Source of the DNA: Flavobacterium macacae | Lineage (GTDB): Bacteria > Bacteroidota > Bacteroidia > Flavobacteriales > Flavobacteriaceae | Length of the DNA stretch: 64,000 nucleotides | Assembly: GCF_003865365.1 (NCBI RefSeq) | Contig: NZ_RQVR01000014.1 | Coordinates: forward strand, 30,955 to 94,954 | Direction of reading: 5' to 3' | In this document: positions 44,218 through 52,783 of the stretch, piece after piece | Numbering within the stretch: the first letter of the stretch is position 1 | Layout of the letters: each line of letters starts with the position of its first letter | The notes under the pieces: generated by a model | Told to the model about the DNA's origin: nothing | Seen by the model: the letters and a program-made list of their open reading frames with translations, nothing else | Database searches by the model: none | Program-made: the position numbers and the translations under genes

Positions 44218-45216
44218 TTAAATAAAGCTTCTAAAAACTGTATTTTTCAATAAAATTTCAAGCAAAAGAAGAATTCCTGCCGCGATGGCAAAAGCACGGA
44301 ACCTTTCGTCATAATTGTAAAATTTCTGCTCTTCTATCTCGGTTGTTTCCAGCTTGTTGATTTCTTCGTAAATCGCTTTCAAGCTTTGATTATTTTTAGC
44401 TCTAAAGTATTGCCCGTCTGTTTTTCTGGCAATTTCTTTCATCAGATTTTCATCGATTTCCACCTGCATCATTCGGTATTCAAATTCTCCATTGGGTTTG
44501 ATCGCATAAGGCGTTTCGGCCATCCCGGTCGTCCCTATTCCTATGGTATATACTTTTATCCCAAATTCTTTTGCAATATCTGAAGCCATTCTAGGATCGA
44601 TAAAACCTGAATTATTCACGCCATCCGTCAAAAGAATAATCACCTTGCTTTTCGCCTGGCTTTCTTTCAAACGGTTTACAGCTGTCGCCAGTCCCATCCC
44701 GATTCCGGTTCCGTCTTGCAACATTTGGTCGTATTTTACTCCGGCCAAAGCATCTAAGACAACTGCTTTGTCACTTGTAACCGGCGTTTTAGTATAACTT
44801 TCTGCTGCATAAACCACCAACCCGATTCTGTCATTTGGCCGTGCTTCCACAAAATCTGATGCCACTTTTTTCAAAGCTTCCAAACGGTTTGGTTTCAAAT
44901 CTCGTGTCAGCATACTTCCCGAAACGTCAATTGACATCACGATATCGATTCCGTTTGTGATGTTTGTTTTATTGCTGATATCCACCGTCTGCGGTCTTGC
45001 CAAAGCGACAATCAAAGCGCTCAAAGCCAAGATTCTCAACACAAAAAGCATTGGCGTTAGTTTTGATAAAATCGAAGGTTTTGCTTTGAATCCTTTCAGC
45101 GAACTTATTTTTAGCGTTGCCTGTTTTTTTCCTTTCCAGATATACCAAGCGATTGCCACGGGAATCAGTACAAACAGCCAAAAAAACTCAGGATTTAAAA
45201 AAGTTACATTCTTCAT
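44218..45216 (-). CDS. batA: BatA: VWA-domain membrane protein
   Basis: A 332-residue paralogue of BatB with the same layout: N-terminal helices (about 10-26 and 56-73), VWA domain with MIDAS DVSGS and LTDGVNNSG, and a C-terminal helix (about 306-325). It starts one base after the stop of the preceding DUF4381-like gene, implying translational coupling. In Bacteroides, bat mutants lose aerotolerance; here the role is inferred. Confidence 0.92.
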   Translation of the reverse strand: MKNVTFLNPEFFWLFVLIPVAIAWYIWKGKKQATLKISSLKGFKAKPSILSKLTPMLFVLRILALSALIVALARPQTVDISNKTNITNGIDIVMSIDVSGSMLTRDLKPNRLEALKKVASDFVEARPNDRIGLVVYAAESYTKTPVTSDKAVVLDALAGVKYDQMLQDGTGIGMGLATAVNRLKESQAKSKVIILLTDGVNNSGFIDPRMASDIAKEFGIKVYTIGIGTTGMAETPYAIKPNGEFEYRMMQVEIDENLMKEIARKTDGQYFRAKNNQSLKAIYEEINKLETTEIEEQKFYNYDERFRAFAIAAGILLLLEILLKNTVFRSFI

Positions 45217-45217
45217 C

Positions 45218-46834
45218 TTAGTTTACTTTTTTAAGTTCAACGGAGTTTATAATTCGGTCGGCAATTTGGGCTCCAAATTCGTCATTATCCAAGTGCGTGA
45301 TAATGATTTCCTGCAAGCCTCCATTTTGTGCAAAAACTAAAATTTGGTAGGCTAATTTCACCGTCTTATTATCTTCTTCACTAAAAACAGTCATGGAACC
45401 GTAAGCTTTTTGCCCTGTGATTCCTTCGCCAGTATTATATGTGTCTTGTTTTACAAAAACATCTTTTGCTTTGTAAGCCTGCTCAAAACCTTTAAGTTCT
45501 AGTTCCACTACTTTATCCAGAGGTATTTGAATGGTGTCTTTAAATGACGTTGTTGAAACGCTGACAGAAAATCCAGAAATAAGGCTTCCGTATAAAAATT
45601 TTTGGCTTTCTTTTACATTTGCCGACATTTTTTCAGAAGCGGTTCTTTTCAAAACTTTTGGCGTCTCTATTGTGACTGCAGGGTTTCCGTAATCACTCTT
45701 GATCCATTCGCCTTCGACCAAATCTTTTGTTGGATGCCCGATGAAATTGTCTTTCAAATAATCCATTCCGTAAGTCGCCATAAAATATCCAAAAGCAATT
45801 AAAACCACAAATCCTCCGGCAAAAGAGGCCATCACGATTTTGCGCTTGCGTTTTTTCTTCAATACTAATTCACGACGTTTTGCATCTAAAATTAAGCTTT
45901 CGTCTTCTTCCTCTTCAATTTCAGGAATTGCTTTGTGCAACGTGAAGATGGTTTTTTCAATTTTGTTTCTGTCTTCGGCAATTTCAAATTCTAACGGTTT
46001 TGACTTGGCAAATTTCACCAAATCCGCTTGACGGAGAACGCGTTCTAAATTTTCAACAGTTTCTTTTGAAACCTTCATTTTCTTTCTGACAGTCGCGCTT
46101 CTCAAACCCGCAATTACTTCAGAAGTCGTGCTTTCCATTGCCGGAACTTGAATTTCTTCTTCAATATAGGTTCGGGCAATATCAGTCAATTGTGAATAAT
46201 AATCTTTGATTTCGCCTTTTTGCCAAAGCTCTTTTTGCTCTAAATTTTTAAGCAATGAAACCGCTTTTTCAATTGGCGTGGCATAAACGATTTCTTCTGG
46301 TTTTTCTTTTCGTTTGTATTTTTTAGCATAGAAGTAAATCGCAACACCAATTCCTGCCAAAAGCAAAATTCCCAAAAGCCATTTCCACCAGTTTCCCATT
46401 GGCTCTTTGACTTCTGCGATTCCTTTGATGTCATACATTTTCTGTTTCAAGGTGTCCACTTTTACGCTGGCAACCTCAACAAAAAGAGAATCTGTAGAAA
46501 ATGATTTGTCGTTGATCAAGACTTTCAACCTCGGAAGCAAATATTTTCCAGAGTCAAATTGCGTCAAACCATATCTTTTGGTCAGTATATATCGGTCGTT
46601 CTCTTTGACCGTATCTGTGGGATAAGATTCTAAAACTTCCAACTGCCCAAAATTTGTTCCTTCGGGAAAAACCACGTTTGACAAGGTATCAACCGTTGTT
46701 TTCAGCGTCAGGTTAATTTGCGCCCCGATTTTAATTTTGGTAGAATCTACCGAAGTGGCCACCCGTTTTTGCTGTCCGAAACTGAGGGTTCCAACAAGCA
46801 AAAATAGTAATATGTATAAAGTTTTGTTTTTCAT
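45218..46834 (-). CDS. BatD-like/DUF4381-like membrane protein of the Bat operon
   Basis: A 538-residue protein with signal peptide (GTLSFGQ), an N-terminal beta domain similar to one BatD domain (TKIKIGAQINLTLKTTVDTLSNVVFPEG), a helix at about 152-169, a DUF4381-like helical cytoplasmic part (ELWQKGEIKDYYSQLTDIARTYIEEEIQVPAMESTTSEVIAGL), a second helix (about 335-355) and a C-terminal alpha/beta domain. It lies between the DUF58 gene and batA. The C-terminal domain after the second helix is not something I recognise in the classical Bat set. Role inferred from context. Confidence 0.75.
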   Translation of the reverse strand: MKNKTLYILLFLLVGTLSFGQQKRVATSVDSTKIKIGAQINLTLKTTVDTLSNVVFPEGTNFGQLEVLESYPTDTVKENDRYILTKRYGLTQFDSGKYLLPRLKVLINDKSFSTDSLFVEVASVKVDTLKQKMYDIKGIAEVKEPMGNWWKWLLGILLLAGIGVAIYFYAKKYKRKEKPEEIVYATPIEKAVSLLKNLEQKELWQKGEIKDYYSQLTDIARTYIEEEIQVPAMESTTSEVIAGLRSATVRKKMKVSKETVENLERVLRQADLVKFAKSKPLEFEIAEDRNKIEKTIFTLHKAIPEIEEEEDESLILDAKRRELVLKKKRKRKIVMASFAGGFVVLIAFGYFMATYGMDYLKDNFIGHPTKDLVEGEWIKSDYGNPAVTIETPKVLKRTASEKMSANVKESQKFLYGSLISGFSVSVSTTSFKDTIQIPLDKVVELELKGFEQAYKAKDVFVKQDTYNTGEGITGQKAYGSMTVFSEEDNKTVKLAYQILVFAQNGGLQEIIITHLDNDEFGAQIADRIINSVELKKVN

Positions 46835-46878
46835 TTGTTTCGTTCCTAATCTTAATTCGTGTTCTGGGGGAAAAAAGA

Positions 46879-47748
46879 TTAACCTCTCGATTTAAAATAG
46901 CCCAATAATTTTGTCACGTAACTTTCGTCAACTCTTGTATTTACTGTACCCGAACCGCTTTTACTGAAAGTTTCTTTAAAATATTTTATTTTCTCTTGAT
47001 AGTATTTTTCATATTCTATCCGAACTGCTTTTGAGCCTGTATTGACCAACAGCGTTTCTCCCGTTTCTGCATCCTGCATATTTACCATACCGAGGTTTGG
47101 CATTTTTTCTTCCCTGACATCATACACTCGAATTCCGGTCAAGTCGTGTTTTTTTCCAGCAATCTTCAAGGTTTTTTCATAATCGTCATCAGTCAAGAAA
47201 TCAGAAATCATAAAAACGATGGCTTTCTTTTTGATAACTCCAGAGAAAAAACGCAATGCCTGAGAAATATCGGTTTTCTTGCTTTTTGGCTGAAATTCGA
47301 TTAATTCACGGATGATTCTCAACACGTGTGACCTTCCTTTTTTTGGCGGAATAAACAATTCGATTTGGTCAGAAAATAAAATCAAGCCGATTTTATCATT
47401 GTTTTGCGTTGCCGAAAAAGCCATTGTTGCTGCGATTTCAGTCACGATATCTTTTTTGAAAGCATTTTGGGTTCCGAAGCTTTCTGAACCGCTGATGTCC
47501 ACCATAAGCATCATGGTCAATTCTCTTTCTTCCTCAAAAACCTTGATGTAAGGTTCGTTATATCGCGCTGTTACATTCCAGTCAATCGCACGAATATCGT
47601 CACCAAACTGGTATTGGCGCACTTCGCTGAATGTCATACCGCGTCCTTTAAAAGACGTGTGGTATTCTCCCGAAAAGATGTGATCGCTCAATCTTCGGGT
47701 TTTGATTTCTATTTTTCTAACTTTTTTGAGTAAATCTTTCGTTTCCAT
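46879..47748 (-). CDS. DUF58 domain protein
   Basis: A 289-residue cytoplasmic protein with the DUF58 signature YHTSFKGRGMTFSEVRQYQFGDDIRAIDWNVTARYNEPYIKVFEEERE and a VWA-like domain (MLMVDISGSESFGT). DUF58 proteins are nearly always encoded with a MoxR ATPase and membrane VWA proteins, as here, and probably present substrate or partner to the ATPase. It is 79 nt downstream of moxR, with a heptamer inverted repeat between them. Confidence 0.92.
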   Translation of the reverse strand: METKDLLKKVRKIEIKTRRLSDHIFSGEYHTSFKGRGMTFSEVRQYQFGDDIRAIDWNVTARYNEPYIKVFEEERELTMMLMVDISGSESFGTQNAFKKDIVTEIAATMAFSATQNNDKIGLILFSDQIELFIPPKKGRSHVLRIIRELIEFQPKSKKTDISQALRFFSGVIKKKAIVFMISDFLTDDDYEKTLKIAGKKHDLTGIRVYDVREEKMPNLGMVNMQDAETGETLLVNTGSKAVRIEYEKYYQEKIKYFKETFSKSGSGTVNTRVDESYVTKLLGYFKSRG

Positions 47749-47756
47749 ATAATCTG

Positions 47757-47822
47757 TTTAAAAGTTTGAGGTTTAACGTTTAACGTTGCTTTCACAACAA
47801 CTTTAAACTTTAAACATTAAAC
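47757..47822. repeat. Inverted array of GTTTAAC-type heptamers between moxR and the DUF58 gene
   Basis: Left arm GTTTAAAA GTTTGAG GTTTAAC GTTTAAC GTTG, short loop CTTTCA, right arm CAACAACTTTAAACTTTAAACATTAAAC whose complement is GTTTAAT GTTTAAA GTTTAAA GTTG. The arms form one long imperfect hairpin inside the operon. Confidence 0.65.
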
Positions 47823-47827
47823 AAATC

Positions 47828-48832
47828 TTAAGGCACTTCAACTTCGTTTACAATTTTATTGATGATATCCACAGAAGTTACATTTTCAGCTTCGGCTTCA
47901 TACGTGATCCCTATTCTGTGACGCAACACGTCGTGAACAACAGCGCGAACATCTTCAGGAATTACATAACCTCTTCGTTTGATAAAAGCATAACATTTTG
48001 CAGCAGTTGCCAAGTTGATGCTTCCACGCGGCGAAGCTCCAAAACTGATCAAAGGTTTTAAATTCTCTAATTTATATTTTTCTGGGTAACGTGTTGCAAA
48101 CACAATATCCAAGATGTATTTCTCAATTTTTTCATCCATATAAACCTCACGGACTGCTTCTTGGGCTCTAATAATTTGGTCTACAGAAATTACCGGATTT
48201 ACTTTTTCGAACGAACCTTTTAAGCTCTGGCGGACCACCATTCTTTCTTCTTCCATTTTTGGATAGTCGATAACGGTTTTCAGCATAAAACGGTCCACTT
48301 GCGCTTCAGGCAAAGGATACGTTCCTTCTTGTTCCACGGGATTTTGAGTTGCCAAAACCAAAAACGGTCGGTCTAGCTTAAAAGTCGTATCCCCAATCGT
48401 TACTTGTTTTTCCTGCATTGCCTCTAAAAGGGCTGATTGCACCTTTGCGGGAGCACGGTTGATCTCATCCGCTAAAACGAAATTTGCGAAGATGGGTCCT
48501 TTTTTAATCGAAAAGGCATTGTCTTTAATGTTATAAATCATCGTTCCCACAACGTCGGCAGGAAGCAAATCTGGTGTAAATTGGATACGGCTGAAAGAAC
48601 CGTGAATTGCTTGTGAAAGCGTGTTAATTGCAAGTGTTTTTGCCAAACCTGGAACTCCTTCCAGCAAGATATGCCCTTGACCCAGAAGCCCGATCAGCAA
48701 TCTTTCCACCATATGCTTCTGACCGACAATCACTTTGTTCATTTCCATAAAAAGCAGGTCGATAAACGCGCTTTCTCTCTCTATTTTTTCATTGATTGCT
48801 CTAATGTCTAATGCAGTAGCATTTTCTTCCAT
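47828..48832 (-). CDS. moxR: MoxR-family AAA+ ATPase
   Basis: First gene of the Bat operon. The 334-residue AAA+ protein has Walker A GVPGLAKT, Walker B with sensor region FVLADEINRAPAKVQSALLEAMQEKQVTIG, sensor-1 LATQNPVEQEGTYPLPEAQ and sensor-2 GASPRGSINL. MoxR ATPases act as chaperone-like motors for metal or cofactor insertion and complex assembly with VWA partners. The 168-nt upstream space separates it from a divergent aldo/keto reductase gene. Confidence 0.95.
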   Translation of the reverse strand: MEENATALDIRAINEKIERESAFIDLLFMEMNKVIVGQKHMVERLLIGLLGQGHILLEGVPGLAKTLAINTLSQAIHGSFSRIQFTPDLLPADVVGTMIYNIKDNAFSIKKGPIFANFVLADEINRAPAKVQSALLEAMQEKQVTIGDTTFKLDRPFLVLATQNPVEQEGTYPLPEAQVDRFMLKTVIDYPKMEEERMVVRQSLKGSFEKVNPVISVDQIIRAQEAVREVYMDEKIEKYILDIVFATRYPEKYKLENLKPLISFGASPRGSINLATAAKCYAFIKRRGYVIPEDVRAVVHDVLRHRIGITYEAEAENVTSVDIINKIVNEVEVP

Positions 48833-49000
48833 AATATAATATTTAAAGCCGTGAAATTAGTATTTAATTTTAATGGTGCAAATTGAAAATTTATTTACTG
48901 GTAAGACGTTAAGAATGTGTTAAAAATTATCTGAATCCCTTGGCTTTAAGGATGATTTATGATTTTGTTTTCATAAATTTAGAAACTTAAATTTACTATC

Positions 49001-49870
49001 GTGAAAACAGCCTTATCTCCCATAATTGCGGGAACTATGAATTGGGGAATTTGGGATAAAAATCTCACTGCTTCCCAAATGGCAAACCTCATCAATGTTT
49101 GCCTTGAAAACAAAATAACCACCTTTGACCACGCCGACATTTATGGCGGTTACACGACCGAAGCTACCTTTGGAAAAGCACTGGGCGAAAGCAAAATTGC
49201 CCGCGATAAAATTCAGTTGATTTCAAAGTGTGGGATTCTTCAAAACTCAGAAAATCGCCCGTATAAAATCAAACATTATGATTACTCAAAAGAGTACATC
49301 ATCTGGTCTGTAGAAAATTCGCTGAAAAACCTGCATTCTGATTATTTAGACGTGCTTTTATTGCATCGCCCTAGTCCGTTGATGAATGCGGATGAAATTG
49401 CCGAAGCCGTTGAAAAATTGAAATCAGACGGAAAGATCCTGGATTTTGGACTGTCAAATTTTACGACTTCTCAAACCGACCTGATTCGCTCAAAAACAGA
49501 GGTTGCTTATAACCAAATTCAATTTTCTGCAACTGATTATGAGGCGATGCTGAACGGAAGCCTTGACCACATGCAAGTGAACAAGATTCGCCCGATGGCC
49601 TGGAATCCGCTTGGAACCGTTTTTAGAGAAAACACCGACCAGACCAAAAGATTAAAAACGCTTTTAGCCGATTTGGTTTCAAAATACCACGTGGGTTCTG
49701 ACACGATTTTATTGTCATGGATTTTACAGCATCCGGCAAAAATAATTCCGATTGCGGGAACCGTGAATGTGGCCCGATTGCAACAGCTTTTTAAAGCTAC
49801 GGAATTTAAATTGGAACAAGAAGAATGGTTTGCCATTTGGACGGAAAGTATGGGGAATCAGGTTCCTTAA
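49001..49870 (+). CDS. Aldo/keto reductase
   Basis: A 289-residue NADPH-dependent (beta/alpha)8 oxidoreductase. The catalytic residues are readable as Asp and Tyr in DHADIYGGYTTE, Lys in LISKCGI and His in LLLHRPSP. It is of the YdhF type. Substrate unknown. A GTG start is used (GTGAAAACAGCC); no in-frame ATG fits better. Divergent from the Bat operon. Confidence 0.9.
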   Translation: MKTALSPIIAGTMNWGIWDKNLTASQMANLINVCLENKITTFDHADIYGGYTTEATFGKALGESKIARDKIQLISKCGILQNSENRPYKIKHYDYSKEYIIWSVENSLKNLHSDYLDVLLLHRPSPLMNADEIAEAVEKLKSDGKILDFGLSNFTTSQTDLIRSKTEVAYNQIQFSATDYEAMLNGSLDHMQVNKIRPMAWNPLGTVFRENTDQTKRLKTLLADLVSKYHVGSDTILLSWILQHPAKIIPIAGTVNVARLQQLFKATEFKLEQEEWFAIWTESMGNQVP

Positions 49871-49875
49871 AAATT

Positions 49876-49906
49876 ATGAGTTATAAATTATGAGTTATGA
49901 GTCTGA
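49876..49906. repeat. Direct array of TTATGAG heptamers
   Basis: ATTATGAGTTATAAATTATG and two further AGTTATG-type units just after the aldo/keto reductase stop. Same unit as at 39190-39222 and 17353-17372; no pairing right arm seen. Confidence 0.5.
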
Positions 49907-49953
49907 CTCCAACTTTAAATGTTGAATTAAAATTTTCAACAAAAAAATAAAAA

Positions 49954-50706
49954 ATGAAAACAGTTTTAATTACAGGTGCAACAAGCGGCATCGGAAGAGC
50001 AACGGCAATTGAATTGGCCAAACACAATTTCAAATTAATTCTTTGTGGCAGGCGCGAAGACCGTTTGGCGGAATTGCAAGCAGAATTGGAGCACCGCACA
50101 AAAGTACATACCTTGAATTTTGACGTCAGAAAGAAAAAAGCTGTAAAAGAAGCGATTGATTCTTTACCGCCTGATTTTTCTAAAATCGATGTTTTGATCA
50201 ATAATGCAGGAAACGCGCACGGTTTAGATCCAATCCAGACCGGTGATTTAGACGATTGGGATGCCATGATTGACATCAACGTGAAAGGATTTCTTTATGT
50301 TTCTCACGCGATAATTCCTAAAATGGTGGAGCAACGAAGCGGCCACATCATCAATATCGGCTCTACAGCAGCCAAAGAAGTGTATCCCAACGGAAATGTC
50401 TATTGCGCCACAAAACACGCTGTAGACGCCCTGAATCAAGGAATGCGCATGGATCTGAACCAATTCGGAATCAGGGTTGGAGGCATTCATCCCGGCATGG
50501 TCGAAACTGAATTTTCTGAAGTCCGTTTCAAAGGCGATGCCGAAAGAGCGGCCAACGTGTACAAAGGTTTCCAGCCGTTAAAACCAGAAGATATTGCCGA
50601 TATTATTCGATTTGTAATAACCAGGCCTTACCATATCAACATTGCCGATCTGGTCGTCATGTCAACTGCCCAGGCTTCTTCGACCATTGTCAATAGAATA
50701 ATTTAA
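49954..50706 (+). CDS. Short-chain dehydrogenase/reductase
   Basis: A 250-residue classical SDR. It shows the cofactor loop TGATSGIGRA, NNAGNA, the catalytic Ser (INIGSTAAKE) and YCATKHAV (Tyr and Lys). The Arg-rich stretch after the second strand (CGRREDRL) suggests NADP preference. It resembles E. coli YdfG (3-hydroxy acid dehydrogenase), a loose assignment. Separated by 74 nt, nearly all inverted repeat, from the AlbA_2 gene. Confidence 0.9.
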   Translation: MKTVLITGATSGIGRATAIELAKHNFKLILCGRREDRLAELQAELEHRTKVHTLNFDVRKKKAVKEAIDSLPPDFSKIDVLINNAGNAHGLDPIQTGDLDDWDAMIDINVKGFLYVSHAIIPKMVEQRSGHIINIGSTAAKEVYPNGNVYCATKHAVDALNQGMRMDLNQFGIRVGGIHPGMVETEFSEVRFKGDAERAANVYKGFQPLKPEDIADIIRFVITRPYHINIADLVVMSTAQASSTIVNRII

Positions 50707-50713
50707 AAAGGAT

Positions 50714-50778
50714 ATTCAGATATTTCGATTGTCCGACTTTCGATATATCGAAATAGCTAACCATCGAAATATCTGAAT
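50714..50778. repeat. Nested perfect palindromes abutting the AlbA_2 gene start
   Basis: Outer arms ATTCAGATATTTCGAT (50714-50729) and ATCGAAATATCTGAAT (50763-50778) are perfect 16-bp complements. Inside sits a perfect 16-bp palindrome TTTCGATATATCGAAA (50738-50753). The motif TTTCGAT occurs repeatedly in both orientations. It starts 7 nt after the SDR stop and ends 2 nt before the ATG of the next gene. Confidence 0.85.
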
Positions 50779-50780
50779 AA

Positions 50781-51935
50781 ATGATCAACAAACGCTTACT
50801 CATCAAAAACCTTCTTGCCCACAATGACGAGAGCAGTTTTTATGACAAAAAGCGGCAGTTGAACTTGCACACGCGGGAAGGAAAAGGGAAATTCTTGAAA
50901 CACATCTGTGCGCTTTCCAATTCAAATCCGGCGAATAATTCCTATATCGTTGTGGGTGTTGAAGACCACGATAATGAAATTGTGGGCGATGATTTTTTTG
51001 ACGACAGCCGTATCCAGAATTTGGTGAATGCTTTTCTAGAAAATCCTCCGAAAATTCAATATGAAAATGTTCCATTTCCAAATTTATCTAAAGATAAAGT
51101 GGTGGGATTGGTTACGATCAAGCCTAAAAAACGCGTTTCTTACTTTAAAAAAGGCATACATACGATTCTTGCCAGACAGGCTTTTATTCGAAGAGGGAGC
51201 AATTCGATTCCGGTAGAAGAGTCCGAAGTAGAACGCAATTACCAAAATACGGAAACGGTCATCAGCATTGAAAATATTTCGAGAAACAGCATCGAACATA
51301 CGCTCGAAGGCGTAATGGATTTTATGAACAATCGCCACAAAGACATGTCTCCGAAGTACAAGGTTTTTAAGGAATTATTCGTGGTCTGCTGGGCCGGACT
51401 TGTGAAAAAAGTCAAGGGCAAAACCTATTTATCACGCGTGGATATTGAGCTGGTTAACGAGCAGGTAAAGCTGTTTTATTCGGCGCTAGACGAAGTTTCG
51501 ATTGAATACGACCAAAATACTTTTTCGATTACTGAATATCTTGCCTTGGGCTTAAACGACAGGACAAGCTATTATCCCTTAGAAAAACAGACCATTTATT
51601 TTTATGACAACGGATATTATAAAATTGAAACCGAATTCTTGTTTGAACCGCCAGAATATAATCGGAAGATGTTGTTTCATATTTACAATTCAAATCTTTC
51701 TTTACTTTCAAAATTAGAAAAATCATTGCCTTTGTCTGGAAGAGAGAAGAAGGATTTAGAGAATCTTCCTTCCACATTTATGATCTGTTATCTCAACGGA
51801 TTTGATGATGCAAAACAAAAATTAATTGACGCAAAACATCTTCTGAAAGCCTTTGAAAATCCAGCTGTCTATGTCAGTTTTAAAGAAGCTTTGCGGATTT
51901 TGAGAAAGATGAAATATGATAAGAACACCGAATAA
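50781..51935 (+). CDS. AlbA_2/Schlafen-like domain protein
   Basis: A 384-residue protein whose first 150 residues match the AlbA_2 (Schlafen, putative nucleic-acid-binding) domain: DESSFYDKKRQLNL, FLKHICALSNSNPANNSYIVVGVEDHDNEIVG, and QAFIRRGSNSIPVEESEVE. The remaining 230 residues are mostly helical and unrecognised. AlbA_2 proteins occur as regulators and in defence or stress loci, but no partner defence gene is nearby, so no function is assigned. Its start is covered by a nested inverted repeat that could serve as operator or as a structure masking translation. Confidence 0.8.
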   Translation: MINKRLLIKNLLAHNDESSFYDKKRQLNLHTREGKGKFLKHICALSNSNPANNSYIVVGVEDHDNEIVGDDFFDDSRIQNLVNAFLENPPKIQYENVPFPNLSKDKVVGLVTIKPKKRVSYFKKGIHTILARQAFIRRGSNSIPVEESEVERNYQNTETVISIENISRNSIEHTLEGVMDFMNNRHKDMSPKYKVFKELFVVCWAGLVKKVKGKTYLSRVDIELVNEQVKLFYSALDEVSIEYDQNTFSITEYLALGLNDRTSYYPLEKQTIYFYDNGYYKIETEFLFEPPEYNRKMLFHIYNSNLSLLSKLEKSLPLSGREKKDLENLPSTFMICYLNGFDDAKQKLIDAKHLLKAFENPAVYVSFKEALRILRKMKYDKNTE

Positions 51936-52004
51936 TTTGTATAAAAATTTCTATTATTTGATTATTCCAATAGTTTTCGTGATATTTGAATATTTACACT
52001 TATA

Positions 52005-52733
52005 ATGAATAGAACCTTAGTAATTGGTGACATCCACGGCGGTCTTCGGGCCATTTTTCAAATTTTTGAAAAAGCAAATGTCACCACAGAAGACACCTTG
52101 ATTTTTCTTGGAGATTATGTTGACGGATGGAGCGAATCGCCTGAAGTCATTGATTTTTTAATCCAGTTAAAAGAAACACACCGTTGTGTTTTCTTACGTG
52201 GAAACCACGATGACTTATTGCTTTCTTGGCTGGAAGAAAAAAAAGACAATCCGCAATGGTTTAATCATGGTGGAAAAATTACGATGGAAAAATACAGTCT
52301 TCTTTCTGACGAAGAAAAACAACCGCATATTGATTTCCTGAAGCTTTTAGAAAATTACCATCTTGACGATCAAAACAGACTGTTCATCCACGCTGGTTTC
52401 ACTAACTTGAACGGAGTAGAATATGAATATTTTCCAAAAATGTTTTATTGGGAACGAACCCTATGGGAAAACGCACTTTCATTAGATCCAAAAATTGAAA
52501 AAGACAGTCCTTTTTATCCAAAGAGATTCACGCTTTACAAAGAAATCTTCATTGGCCACACACCTGTTACCCGAGTTGGAGAAACAACACCGATGAATAG
52601 GGCCAATGTTTGGAATATGGACACAGGCGCCGCCTTTCGTGGCCCTTTGACGATCTTAAGCGTTGATACAAAGAAGTTTTGGCAAAGCGATCCGTTGCCA
52701 GAGCTCTATCCGGAAGAAAACGGCAGGAATTAA
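52005..52733 (+). CDS. Serine/threonine-type metallophosphoesterase
   Basis: A 242-residue calcineurin-fold phosphatase with the full metal signature: GDIHG (residues 8-12), GDYVDG (36-41), GNHDD (66-70), then IHAGF and GHTP. The short single-domain form resembles bacterial PrpA/PrpE-type protein phosphatases and ApaH-like enzymes; the substrate may be a phosphoprotein or a dinucleotide. Monocistronic between AT-rich spacers. Confidence 0.9.
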   Translation: MNRTLVIGDIHGGLRAIFQIFEKANVTTEDTLIFLGDYVDGWSESPEVIDFLIQLKETHRCVFLRGNHDDLLLSWLEEKKDNPQWFNHGGKITMEKYSLLSDEEKQPHIDFLKLLENYHLDDQNRLFIHAGFTNLNGVEYEYFPKMFYWERTLWENALSLDPKIEKDSPFYPKRFTLYKEIFIGHTPVTRVGETTPMNRANVWNMDTGAAFRGPLTILSVDTKKFWQSDPLPELYPEENGRN

Positions 52734-52738
52734 AGATG

Positions 52739-52767
52739 TTGTAAATTCGTATTAAATTGTATATTTG
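52739..52767 (+). promoter_or_regulatory. Predicted promoter for the outer-membrane-like protein gene
   Basis: TTG (52739-52741), 18-nt spacer, TATATTTG (52760-52767). Best promoter match in the window. It overlaps the end of the longer frame beginning at 52757, so translation should start at 52784. Confidence 0.65.
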
Positions 52768-52783
52768 CATCAAAACAATACTC

